A stretch of DNA of 64,000 nt from Solea solea (taxonomy: Eukaryota > Chordata > Actinopteri > Pleuronectiformes > Soleidae): the NCBI RefSeq assembly GCF_958295425.1, contig NC_081151.1:12632606-12696605 (forward strand). Direction: 5' to 3'. Positions 53,167-64,000 of this stretch are shown here, piece after piece (the first letter of the stretch is position 1; each line of letters opens with the position of its first letter). The position numbers were made by a program, and so were the translations under genes. The notes beneath the pieces were generated by a model that was not told the origin of the DNA, did not search any database, and saw only the letters and a program-made list of their open reading frames with translations.

Positions 53167-56100
53167 ATGACAGACTTGTGGTTGATTTCTGTCCCTCTGG
53201 ACAAGACCAGTTTGTCCAATGTAGAGCAACTCAAACGCTTCATTGCCAAAACCAACCAGGCCTCCTGCTGCAAGTTCCCTATTCCGGATCTTAAGGTGAG
53301 GCTGTTCGTTATCTCAGAAAATGACAGTATGAAAGAGTCGAAGAATGAAGGTGTATATCAGCTCTGTTTTTGTACCGGTACAGTAGAATGTGTCTGCAGA
53401 GGATGATGGTGTTTGGTGTCCTTCTCAGGTGAAGGGATAAAGGCTCAGGTTGCTCCTACAGTTTGAGGCAAAAATTCCATCTGACCCATTTCACCTAGTT
53501 TGAGCAATGTTGGTGGAATTTTATTTTACTTTTTCAGTTCTACTAGTTCATACATGAAAACCCTGACTGTGACTGGCATGTGTGGTCACCAACAACCTGA
53601 GAGCTGCTGCTCGTGATAAATGATTTGAGCTCTCAATGATGTCAGATGGACAATGCTGCATCAGCCTCAGTATCATTAACTGTGTTGTGTATGCTGTGAC
53701 CTCAGGTGGGGGTACTGGACAGCCTCCTCACTATGTCAGATGACCTCTCTATGCTCGACAAACTGACTGAAAGGTAAGAAGAAAAAACAGTTACAACATG
53801 GACATAGCTCACTGAATTATCTACTCATGCTGGGTTGTGGCAAATGGCTCCCATTTGTTCCTCCATTTCTCATATTTTTGTACCTTACTTTGTCATTAAT
53901 TACAACCAGTAACTCTAAGCGCGTGTGCGGTCTGCGCCATGATTAATTGATGGTCAGGGACAGCTGACGGTTAGTTTTCCCTCCTGATTTTAAATGCATT
54001 GTTGGTGTATCTGATCCGACACAGACTAAGATAGGAAGTCTGTTAACAACATCAGAATGTGGAAATGTGCAAAATAAGTCTAAAACTAAGCAAGTAGCTG
54101 TAATTAAACACCAAACAAGCTTAGAATCTTATATGTATGTATATATATACTGTATATGTGCAATTTAATGTTGTTATAATAATAATTACATGTCTTGTTA
54201 TTACTATTACAAAAATACTGCTAGTAAACATATTTAGTATTATATTCTGTATATTCTATCATCTCACTGGCAGCTGTGCCTCATCCAGAGGCCATGTTTT
54301 CATTATAACACGATATTAAGTGGTGGACTGCATGTAAAATGTTCTTCCTCTTGTCTTGTCAGTGTGATCAAAAAAACAGGTCAGTGTATGAAGGAGGTGA
54401 TGGAGCATACTGCTGACAAAGTGCTGGAAAATGCCTTAGCCAATGGAGGTGAGTCTCCCAGTTTGGACCAAATTAATGCCGAAGAGGTCCAGAACCTCTC
54501 CTTATTTTGAACTACGAAATAATTAACACAGGTTCACACACTTTTAAAGTCTTCCATTCATTTAGACCATAACAAGTTCATGACTAATCCTAAAGTTAAC
54601 CTAACCACAATTCAAATCCTGGCCCTTAACTTAACCAGTTCCACAGAAATTTGGTTCTGCCTCATTAGGACCAGGTTTTGGTCTCCATGAGGACTACTGG
54701 TCCTGACAAGGTCAGTGTTTATGACAGAAAATGCCCAAGAGAAGAACACAAACATGTTCTCGAGCAGCATGCTTCCTGAGTAACTATATGCCTATGTCCC
54801 CTCTCCTTATGGTTTATACGTGAATTGAATTGAATTGAACTTACAAAGATACAAAAGAACACACACACACACACACACACACAGAAAAACTACTGTCAAA
54901 ACATAGATCAGACTAACCACTGTCTCTGATCACTTTCCCTCATCAGACCACGGCATGAACCAGAGAGTTGTCCTGTCACCACTGAACGCGTACCTCAAGT
55001 CTTTTAGGGGTATTTTCTCTGCTTTATTTTCTCTGTGACTCCTTTGTGTGCATATATACAGTGTCATCTGGTTAAGTGTGGTGTGTGTGCATGTTTTTAT
55101 TTCACGGTGGTTGCTAATTCATGCACTGTGTGTGTTTTTCAGCAGACCTGATGAGCTATGTGACTAAGTTTCAGTGGGACAAAGCCAAGTATCCCACAGC
55201 TCTGCCACTCTCTAGCCTGGCAGATATCATCAACAAGGTACAAAGTGAAAGGATTTAATTAGTGATATGTATCTACATAGAGTGTGGTATTAGGCACTCA
55301 CACATAGTCAGAGTCTTACATTCCGTTAACTATGTCCTGTATGAGCTGAAAAGGGAAGCCAGGAAAACAGATTTAAGCCTTTAACAAAAGGCTCAACTGA
55401 AATAATAGACACTGAATTAAGGTGTTAAGCCTGCACTACCTTGAGAATGTGTTTGCTGCTCTGTCTTGCCATTGGTCAGCCATTCCCAACAAAACATGAA
55501 GTCTGTGATGTCACGTTGTCACTTTTTATTTCTGACTTTGAAATTCTTGATTAACAAATTCGGCAGCAGTAGACTAGCAGCTTTAGTGTCATGAGAGCTA
55601 AAATCATTGTTCTTTTAAATGGACTTTGGTTAAGGAAAAAAAGCCCAAAACAAATAAACACAAAAACATGAACTATCCCTTTAAAAAAGGTTCTCCACTA
55701 ATTTATTACTGCATTTTTAACAGTTGAAAAACACAAAAGAAACATTGAAAGTCTTGGGTGAAATTGAGAAAACAACAGCTGTAGTCATATAAAGGACTCA
55801 TGCTATAGGTGATAAAAACACAGTTTTTACTTATAAAAACTAAATTAACACATTGATGAAAACTATCAGATTCTATTGATAGATCACCATTAAATGTTAC
55901 ACTGGACATTTGAATAAAGACATGATGTGACTGGACCTCACATAAGTGGGCATATATTAGCATACAGAGAGAAACACAGTGGTAGGAGTGTTCACTTCCA
56001 TCCACACAAACTCATGTAATACTTGTATGTCTTTCAGGACGTTTCCCTGGTGGAGACAGAACTGAAATTTCAGTCCACAGCGTATAACAACGTGAAAGCA

Positions 56101-59100
56101 AGCTTGCAAAGTCTCGAGTACGAACTTGAGTGAGTAGTGTCAGTTCAAGTGATAGTTTTTTCGAGTGGGGTTGCATGAGGTACTAACATGTTGATAGAAT
56201 TGAAAACATGGCAACGTGCATGGACACAAAGAAAAACAGAAACACTAAATCTTGCTTAAATTCATCCATCCATCCATTATCTACCACTTTATACTCACAG
56301 CGGACATAGGACGATAGGCAAGGTACTCCCTGGACAGTTTGCCAGTCCACTGCAGGCCCACACAACCATTCACTCCTATGGTCAATTTAGAGTGACCAAT
56401 TTACCTAATCCCCATTTTGCGTGTAAAGCGCTAACCACTACACCAACCCTTGCTCAAATTCACAATATATTTAATTAAAGTTTTGCCCCTTTATCTTGCC
56501 ATTGTACTGCAGTTTGTACTAGTAACTGGTTACTAAAAATAGTCATTTTTAAGTAGCTAATACATGTTTTGTCTTTGTGTAGCCACTGACAGACAGTGTC
56601 TGTACCTCAGGCTTGTTCCCTGCACCAGCAACAAAAAAAATAGTGCTTTATGACAGTGCCTCATACAACCACACTTCAAAAAATCTGAACCATCCCTGTA
56701 AGAATAGATATTGAACTGGAATATCTGTTGTTTCCAGTGGGAATTTGCAAACTCGCAGTCTAAATGGCATTGTGAGAAGAGAGGACCTGGTGTTCTCTGA
56801 GTACCTCACCACTCTGCTGGTCGTAGTGAGCAGGTCAGTGTGTGATATGCTCTGTAACATGAGTGTATGTAAATTCATGATTGTGTCGACGCGTTGGTGT
56901 ACATTTGTTTTGGTGACAGAGGGAACTACCTGAAGTGGGAGAGGACCTATGAATCTCTGTCAGACTTTGTGGTTCCTCGGTCAAGCAGGTGAGGTTTTTT
57001 TTTTTTTTTTACCACTGATCCAGGCACAGGTGCACCAACAAAACTGCTCTCAGCGTCCTAACAGGCCAGGAAACCACAGGTGTTCCATTACCAGAGAGAA
57101 AGTAAGAGTCTCTGCAGCCAGTTTCTTCGCTTACACCTGTGCTTTTCCAACAGTGGTCAAAATGTCTCCCATAAAAAACAGATGATAGTAAATTATGTAA
57201 TTTTCATAACTATAATGCTCCCATGCTCTAGCACTGTATACTGTATATACTGGCATCTAGTGGTGAAGGTGCATACTGCAACCAAATTATATCCGTGAAG
57301 CACACATTAATGTAAGTTGTCTCATTTTTAAAGTTTTTTTTTGTCACATAAAGTACTCATAAATAATTAATATTATTGCATAGACAATGGACAAAAAAGA
57401 AGTCCATGTCTCTGGTGGTTCCTGGTGCTTGGGGGCACACACACTGTACAGCCTGAGCCAATACGTTGACTGTGATAGAATCTCATAGAACCATACTTTA
57501 AAAAGCCTTTATGTCTCACAGTGCTTGATATACATTTGGCTCTTTTATTTAACATTAAATTAATAAATACAATGAAAACAGCCACAGGCCACACTCCTCT
57601 GTTATCGTTCTATTTTTGTGACCATGACACAGGAAGCTGCACGAAGAAGGAGAGAGCGCCGTTTTCTCTGTGACCCTCTTCAAAAGAGCTGTGTGGGAAT
57701 TCAAAGCCAAAGCCCAGCAGAGCAAGTAAGCAGCATGGGCTTCTAGAAACATACCCCACATAGAGTCAGAAGATGAGTGTGAGTGAGTTACCACAGTGCA
57801 GCCTCTGATCCACACAGGTTCACTGTGCGTGAGTACAGCTTTGATCTGGAGGAGGCGAAGCAGCGGGAGAGGAAACAACTTAGTGTTCACAAAAAGGAAC
57901 AATATGTGCGTCAAACATCATGTATTCTCTCTGTACAGTTTCATGTGTGTGAGTGTGTGCTCTGTGTTCTGTAGTGTGGTATAAACGTGGTGTTGTCCTC
58001 CCCAGGGAATCTTTGTGCGTTGGCTGAAGGTTAATTACAGTGAGATGTTTCGAGCCTGGATTCACTTGAAAGCACTGAGGGTGTTTGTGGAATCAGTCCT
58101 CAGGTCAGTGCCGATAACATTAAGTGATTCTCACTCAGTTACTCTGGTAAATGAATGAATATAAGTTGACGTGCGATTCACGCATGAGTAGACTCTTGCG
58201 AAATGTCCCCTGCCAGGTATGGATTACCTGTGAGCTACCAGGCTCTCCTGCTGCAGACTGAGCGTAAGCACTCGCAGAAACTTAAAGAAGATCTCGCCTC
58301 CCTCTTCATACATCTGGACCCCACTGCTACTGCCACTGCCGGCAAGACAGACGTGAGCAGCAAACTTCAAATTCACTGCTTCAAATGTGCCTCATAAATA
58401 TGTTTCATTCATATTTCATCAAAAGAATTCACAGCCTCATGGTTATTATTCTCCAAGTTACAGGGAATATGGTCACAACCGTTTCTTCTGTTTTGCTGTT
58501 AAACTGAAGTCAGACATGGTTACACACATATGACACATTAAACACATGAACATACACAACAAAATGAAACAAAACAGCAACAATGTAATATCTTGAATTC
58601 AACAAGTGTTATTTATACATGATATAAATCAGAAAAGCCTTAAATTATCCTCAAACAAGCCCTCAAGTTGAGAAAACAATGGCAGACATTACTCTTTCAT
58701 CAAATATGCCCCCTGCCTGATTTCCCAGTCATAAGTCTTCTTTTTATTTTATTTATATGAAAGGCAAGTTTATTTATATCGCACATTTCAACACTGAGGC
58801 ATTTCAAAGTGATTTATAATAAAAAGAAAGAAAAATACAGCAGCAGCAGCATTAAAGTTATAAAAGGCATAATAAAACACTATATAACCATTTAAATAGA
58901 GAGGTAAAAGAAAGAGGGGGAGAAAAAGGAAATGAAAATCAACTAAAAGTTGCAGTTACAGCTGAGGTGCATGCAGCAGTGAAGATAATTTAATTTTGAT
59001 TTTTTTCAGGCTATATTTAATGGAATTAATTGATTTAGCAGACCTGCACTCTTCTGGGAGTTTGTTCCAGATATTTGGGCCACAGAACAGACCTGACCGA

Positions 59101-60000
59101 GATGACCTTAATGGTCTGGATGGTTCATAGTGAGCCACCAGGTCAGTTATTTTGGGCCTAAATCATTCAGTGCTTTATAGACTAACAGCAATATTTTAAA
59201 ATCTATTCTTTGGCAGACGAGGTGCCAGTGTAAAGACCTCAGATCTGGAGTTATGTGTTCCATCTTTTTGGACTCAACTTTGACTCTTACCTGTTTAGCT
59301 CCAAAGACAAATTAATTCTGTTTTGTCTTTGTTTAGCTGGCGAAAATTCTGGCACATTCCATCATTAATTTGCTCAGTGCAGTCACTCAGTGCTTTTATT
59401 GGACTACAGTTGTCAGGTGATATGGTCGTCTGCATAGTTGTGGTCACATATTTTTGTGTTTTTTTAGAATCTGTTGAATTGTTGATTTTCTCCATGGACT
59501 TTAGTGCAGGGAGGGACACAAACTTGTTTCCAGTCGGAAAAAGGCTGCGATTCAGTCGCATTTCTCCATTTTCATAAAGAGTGCAACCAGATTTCACATT
59601 AATGTCAGAGGAGTGAAGATCAGCCATCTGCTGCCCGGCCCACTTAAAATGACATCTGTCTCATGCAAATGTATCCATGGCCCTGCCAGGCAACTGCAGT
59701 GAAGAGACTCAAAGTGAGGGCTACCACACAAAAACATCTACTGCAGGCAAATAAAGGCATGGTGGAAAAATAGTTCATAGGGAACAAGACTGAACTGCCT
59801 GTGAAATAAAGTGAATTTGCATGTGCATGGACACCCCTGTACAGTGTAATGATGGCTTGTAACCGTGTACATTTTTTCTTTTCTGTGTCTCCTTCTCAAA
59901 AAAGCAGCCAGGCGGTGACATCCCAGCAGGACTGTGTCAGCAGGAGTACTTCTCCTATGTGCGCTTCGACATCAACACCAACGTGCTGGAGATCAGTTAG
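53167..60000 (+). CDS. atp6v1c2: V-type proton ATPase subunit C 2
   Basis: Twelve coding exons: 53167-53295, 53706-53773, 54363-54448, 55143-55237, 56038-56129, 56738-56833, 56920-56988, 57633-57725, 57818-57905, 58006-58103, 58217-58352 and 59905-60000. All phases join and the product is about 381 residues, the usual length for subunit C. The last exon could start three bases later with no frame change. Subunit C is the cytosolic V1 part that clamps the peripheral stalks and is released when V-ATPase disassembles. Diagnostic stretches are [55 protein letters not shown] and [20 protein letters not shown], ending [21 protein letters not shown]. Synteny beside NOL10 supports C2 rather than the ubiquitous C1. 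The first exon follows an acceptor at 53102 and the ATG matches the family start. Confidence 0.96.
56250..56455 (-). mobile_element. SINE, reverse orientation, internally deleted (atp6v1c2 intron)
   Basis: Same family as the copy at 52127, reversed: CATTATCTACCACTTTATAC, CCCTGGACAGTTTGCCAGTC, GGTCAATTTAGAGTGACC and a short tRNA-like head at 56425-56450. Confidence 0.75.
58760..59270. mobile_element. Degenerate fish retroelement repeat (atp6v1c2 last intron)
   Basis: Begins AAGTTTATTTATATCGCACATTTCA, a common edge of fish retroelement copies, and continues through CTTCTGGGAGTTTGTTCCAGA and CAGTGCTTTATAGACTAACA. No open frame remains. The family name cannot be assigned here. Confidence 0.5.
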
Positions 60001-60130
60001 CAGTCAGCGACAGAGAGCTTATACCCACACGACCACCAAGCTATGAGAACTCTCCGTTGCACACGCTCTCTCTCACCTTTTCTCCAGAACAGTCCCTCAG
60101 CTTTGAGAGTGTGAGGGCTCCTGACACTGA

Positions 60131-60136
60131 AATAAA
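60131..60136 (+). terminator. atp6v1c2: Polyadenylation signal AATAAA, atp6v1c2
   Basis: Hexamer 131 bases after the stop. A second AATAAA at 60391 is an alternative. Confidence 0.6.
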
Positions 60137-60444
60137 ACTGTTCTAAGTGAAGAATATATCCTCAAAGGTCTTTTGCAGCGATTCCTGGAGAGACAGAAGT
60201 TAACTGGCGGCCTCAGGCGGCGGTGTAAATAATCCTGCCAGGTTACCAGTGGAGCCATTTCTATAAATTGACTGCCTAAAACACGTCACTCACTGTTTTC
60301 TCTTAAATGAACATGTACTGTAAATATGAATGTCAGTGCTCAGCTTCAAGCAGTTGAAGTAAATGCTAGCGACAATGAAGCCATCCCAGTAATAAAGTGG
60401 ATATAATAACTAACAAAGCTGTACATTTGTTTTAATACTCTACA

Positions 60445-60700
60445 ACGACTAAACAATTATTAATCTATGCCAAATTAACTGCCAAGCCCTTTTATAATCA
60501 CTTAACCGGTTTAAGTGTTTTCTCTAATAATTAAAATAAGTTCACAGATTTTTTTCTCAGATTTTTTCTTAAATGTGAATATTTTCTGGTGTCTTTGCTT
60601 AATGTAACAAAGAAATAATTAAAACTTGAATCATTTTGGTTTGTGGACAAAACAAGACATTTGACAACGTCATCACTTAAAGGTTCAGGAAACACTGAGC
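60445..60700 (+). repeat. Dispersed AT-rich repeat, copy 4 of 4
   Basis: Carries CTACAACGACTAAACAATTATTAAT at the start and the core TGAATCATTTTGGTTTGTGGACAAAACAAGACATTTG-type blocks at 60628-60665. Confidence 0.6.
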
Positions 60701-62860
60701 ACCAAATGATTTTAAATGTGCTGGTATAAATAGGTGTGTTTTCATCAGCTTTTTAATGCGCATTTTTGATCTGTACATTGAAAAACGTAAATATAAACAG
60801 ACAAAACAATATTGCCGAAAAGTTTTGATGTTTTGAGGGAGCAGGAAACGTTGGTATAAAAGGGAAATCCCAGTGCAATGGAAACAGATTCAGTGAATAA
60901 GGGACAACGCTTTGAAATCAAGAGCCTGAAACATCAGTCCAGCTTCTGTTTTTACTGCACCACAACATTCTTTGACTTACAGACCAGTGAGATTCATCAT
61001 CATCATTTGAAAAATAATTTAAATGAAACACTTAAATTATATACAGTAATATATGAAATAAAGATTATGCATTATCTGAAAACTAAAATATACTAAATGT
61101 AACTGGTCACTGGATAAGAAACACTGTAAACTCCTGTATGTTACACTCATATGTCCCTCAGTGCTCGCTTTCTCTATCTGGCACACACAGACATTTGCAC
61201 AGTCTTCTTAGAACACTGCATTGACTTCCATTCAACATTGAAGATTCAATTCATGCATGAGCAGGCAGTCTGAGCACACTGGAGTTCTTGTGTAAAACTC
61301 CCAGAGTCAGTAAATTAAAAGGCAGAGAAAACAAGAACAAGACACAGAGGAATACACAAATAAAGCTAACTTGAAAAAGTAAATAAAGTAGTTGTGCAAA
61401 AATAAGCAAGGCAACAATTGAGACTCAAGGAATCTCAAGGAAATGTACAACACTCTAAACAAATGGGAAATATTAAACTATAGATCATACAGAGGAATAT
61501 TGCACTTAGGAAAAGTTAAGGTAGTGAGAGAAACACAAAGTTTAAGGCGGTATTAGGTCAGTGCTTTACTTTTGTTATGGCCATCAATCTCACTGTGACC
61601 AAGAAGTTAATTTTAACAGCCTAAACAAACCATTGCGTACATGTCATTTCCCAAAGAAGATATTAAATTTGTAGACAAAACAAGGAACAGGAAACATTCA
61701 CCAATTTTTTTTAGATTATCTATCTTATCTTATCTATTATTTTGCTTTATACAGTATTATGTCACATCACAGTTACATTACTGTCATTTGGTTACTACGG
61801 CTGTGGTCAGTAATCTCATATAATTGAATTCTGTAACCATGGTATTATTCTTACCTTTACACTGGCAGCACTGACTTGTTTGTGAATAAACACCTTTTTT
61901 TAAAAAAATAAATAAAAATAAAGGAGAAATGTTTACAGATAAACACACACGTGTATGTGCTCTTACAGTCGTCCATGCCTCTTGTCCAAACTCCAGCTTA
62001 TCTCATGTCTGTTGCTTATGGAATTGATTCCGGAATCAAAAACAATGTCAAAACCAATGTATTTGTATAGCCAATGCTATGTACACGGTTGGCCAGGGAA
62101 TGAAGATGGTTCTGAAAGAGACAACATAAACACCAAGAAGTAAGAAAACATTCATTCTCTTACTGAATCTGCAGAGATTCTATTGAGGTAGTTTATAAAA
62201 TTCTAAGATTCAACATTTAGCAACATGTATTGATAATGTCATGTGTTGCAGCTGAATATCTCTCACTCATGGGAGCTTAAGTAACATTACGTCACATGAA
62301 GATGTAAAAGTAGCAGGAGATGTAAATCAAGTCATTTTCTGTAAAACTTCACCCCAGTGGCAAAGAGAGTGAAAGCACCAGCCTTTTTCACAGCAGTGAA
62401 ATTACACCAGAAATTACACGTCATTATTTAAGAATCTTGTATTTTGTAACAGTTTATATTCTATTCTATTCTATTAAGCTAAGTTATTTGCTTTAATTTT
62501 GAAGTTGAAGATTGCACATTTATTGCACACCTGTTTGAAAACATTGTTTACAACAAATGCAATGTCTGTTGTTGTTTTTTTATTCAAGTTCAGTATCACC
62601 ACACTTAGTGCTTCACTTTGAAATTAATTAATGGTAAATGAATAGGCTACTAGGCCACTTTTGTGATGTTATTACCCTCTAAGGTTAAAACAAGGTTGGT
62701 GTGGATAACACAACTATAATTATGTGTTACATTTGTTTCAATAACAGACAAGCATGTGTGACTCTGAGGTGGTGGGAGTGGGCCCCAATCAAATGCTGCT
62801 TAGGGCCCCATAAAGATTTGGACTTACACTTGTTTATACATTTTTTGGTCCTCACAAAGA
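60700..62860. other. Intergenic stretch between atp6v1c2 and kcnf1
   Basis: AT-rich and without a recognisable exon. PDIA6, which lies here in human, is not found on either strand. A short TATTC tract at 62458-62477 may be a LINE tail. Confidence 0.5.
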
Positions 62861-62879
62861 GACACAAAAAAACGCTCGC

Positions 62880-62970
62880 GCGCACACACACACCCACACA
62901 CACACACACACACACACAGACAGACACACAGACACACACAGAGCGAGAGAGAGTGAGAGAGAGAGAGCAA
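62880..62970. repeat. CA and GA microsatellites upstream of kcnf1
   Basis: A CA-rich tract (62881-62940) passes into a GAGAGA tract (62941-62967), about 200 bases before the kcnf1 start codon. Confidence 0.9.
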
Positions 62971-63174
62971 GGTGGGAGGTGTGAAGATAAAGCTGACTGT
63001 TTTATCTGTGGCACTCAGTGCGTAAAAGAGTCTGAAGAGGAAACGTTGCAGACGCTCAAAAACTGGACAATAATGCATATAATCTGATTAGTGTCTCTTG
63101 ATTTCAGCACTGGCCTTAATGCAGGAGATTAACTTCCAGACTTGTTTCATTGTGCTTCTTATTTATTTAGTAAA

Positions 63175-64000
63175 ATGTGGACAATCCCGAGGCCAAACTA
63201 CAGGAGAGATGAGACCGCGCAGGCGGAGATTGCTGTGAACATCGGCGGAGTGAGGCTGGTGCTTTTGGGTGACATGTTGAACCGTTACCCGGAGAGCAGA
63301 TTGGCCGAGCTGGCGAACTGTTCCACTGACAACGATGAAGTTATCTCGTCGCTTTGTGACGACTTTGACCCGAACAGAAAAGAGTTCTACTTCGACCGAG
63401 ACCCCGATGCCTTCAAGTGCATCATCGACGTTTACTACTTTGATGAAGTCCACATGAAAAACGGCATCTGTCCCATCTGTTTCATCAAAGAGATGGAGTT
63501 CTGGAAAATAGACCAGTGCGTTTTGGATGAGTGTTGTAAGAGTTACCTGAGTGAGAAAGAGGAGGAGCTGACGGAGATTTCCAACAAGGTGAAGGTCATC
63601 CTGGAGGATCTGGAGGTGGAGCGGTGCGTTACACGCAGCCAGCGGTGCCAGAGGTTCCTGTGGAGGCTGATGGAGAAGCCCGAGTCCTCCCTGCCGGCGC
63701 GCGTCATCGCCATCGCGTCCTTCCTCTCCATCCTGATCTCGGCGGTGGTGATGTGCGTGGGAACCATCCCGGAGGTCCAGGTCACAGATGCCGAGGGGAA
63801 ACTCGTGGAGCACCCCACCCTGGAGGCGATAGAGACCGCGTGCATGATGTGGTTCACGACGGAGTACCTGCTGCGTCTCGCCTCCTCTCCGAACAAGCTG
63901 CACTTTGCGCTCTCCCTCATGAACGTCATCGACTTCATGGCCATCATACCTTTCTACGTGGTCCTGTCGCTCACCTACCTCGGCACCACATCCATGATGG
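63175..64000 (+). CDS. kcnf1: Potassium voltage-gated channel subfamily F member 1 (Kv5.1), 5' part, cut by the window end
   Basis: An open frame of 275 codons runs from ATG 63175 to the window edge with no stop and no intron; the human gene also has a single coding exon. Residues 18-140 form the T1 tetramerisation domain (EIAVNIGGVRLVLLGDML, then EFYFDRDPDAFKCIIDVYYF and the GICPICF cysteines that bind zinc). Transmembrane S1 is about residues 176-196, S2 about 218-236 and S3 about 243-265. The stretches PESSLPARV, ELQV-like EVQVTDAEGKLVEHPTLE and SSPNKLHFALS match KCNF1 rather than Kv1-Kv4 or KCNG. Kv5.1 forms no channel alone; it joins Kv2 subunits and changes their gating. S4, the pore and the C-terminus lie outside the window. 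The location next to ATP6V1C2 agrees with human 2p25.1. Confidence 0.93.
   Translation, partial: MWTIPRPNYRRDETAQAEIAVNIGGVRLVLLGDMLNRYPESRLAELANCSTDNDEVISSLCDDFDPNRKEFYFDRDPDAFKCIIDVYYFDEVHMKNGICPICFIKEMEFWKIDQCVLDECCKSYLSEKEEELTEISNKVKVILEDLEVERCVTRSQRCQRFLWRLMEKPESSLPARVIAIASFLSILISAVVMCVGTIPEVQVTDAEGKLVEHPTLEAIETACMMWFTTEYLLRLASSPNKLHFALSLMNVIDFMAIIPFYVVLSLTYLGTTSMM

Noticed and set aside
63163..63903. A 246-residue - strand frame opposite kcnf1
   Set aside because: It is the GC-rich shadow of the KCNF1 coding strand, where the protein match is clear.

Overview
The window is vertebrate nuclear DNA, most likely from a percomorph-type teleost fish. The evidence is: interrupted genes with GT-AG introns; many fish-type repeats (tRNA-derived SINEs, LINE fragments, hAT and Tc1/mariner remnants, long CA microsatellites); and a gene order matching human 2p25.1, with ODC1(-), NOL10(-), ATP6V1C2(+) and KCNF1(+) in the same order and orientation. 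PDIA6, which lies between ATP6V1C2 and KCNF1 in human, is not seen here.

Layout. Bases 1-2708 are the right end of a tandem array (period about 1.3 kb) whose unit carries tRNA-Val(AAC), tRNA-Asp(GTC) and tRNA-Val(CAC); the array stops inside a tRNA-Val. Bases 2709-8245 hold LINE debris and low-complexity DNA. An ornithine decarboxylase paralogue is on the + strand (8269-13238). A second, canonical ODC1 is on the - strand (20621-18294), with two noncoding 5' exons, a TATA box near 22665 and a short upstream ORF. The two copies are convergent, about 5 kb apart, and share the same exon plan. About 10 kb of repeat-rich DNA follows. NOL10 occupies 50892-33211 on the - strand in 21 coding exons. 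An RNase H-bearing LINE remnant and a SINE lie between it and ATP6V1C2 (53167-60000, + strand, 12 coding exons). The first 275 codons of KCNF1 (Kv5.1) begin at 63175 and run off the right edge.

Functions. The genes are not an operon; they are a conserved syntenic neighbourhood. ODC1 starts polyamine synthesis, NOL10 acts in small-subunit ribosome assembly, ATP6V1C2 is a peripheral V-ATPase subunit, and KCNF1 is a modulatory potassium-channel subunit.

Most interesting points. (1) The + strand ODC paralogue has lost two active-site residues (R277 to H and D332 to H, human numbering) and its C-terminal tail by a frameshift, while keeping the antizyme-binding segment, so it may be a non-catalytic antizyme-binding protein that is not degraded normally. 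(2) NOL10 ends in a glycine/arginine-rich tail encoded by a purine-rich microsatellite. (3) NOL10 has an apparent 1-base insertion in a WD-repeat exon, which may be an assembly error. (4) A 149-bp CA/TG microsatellite directly abuts a NOL10 splice acceptor. I found no unknown multi-gene system.
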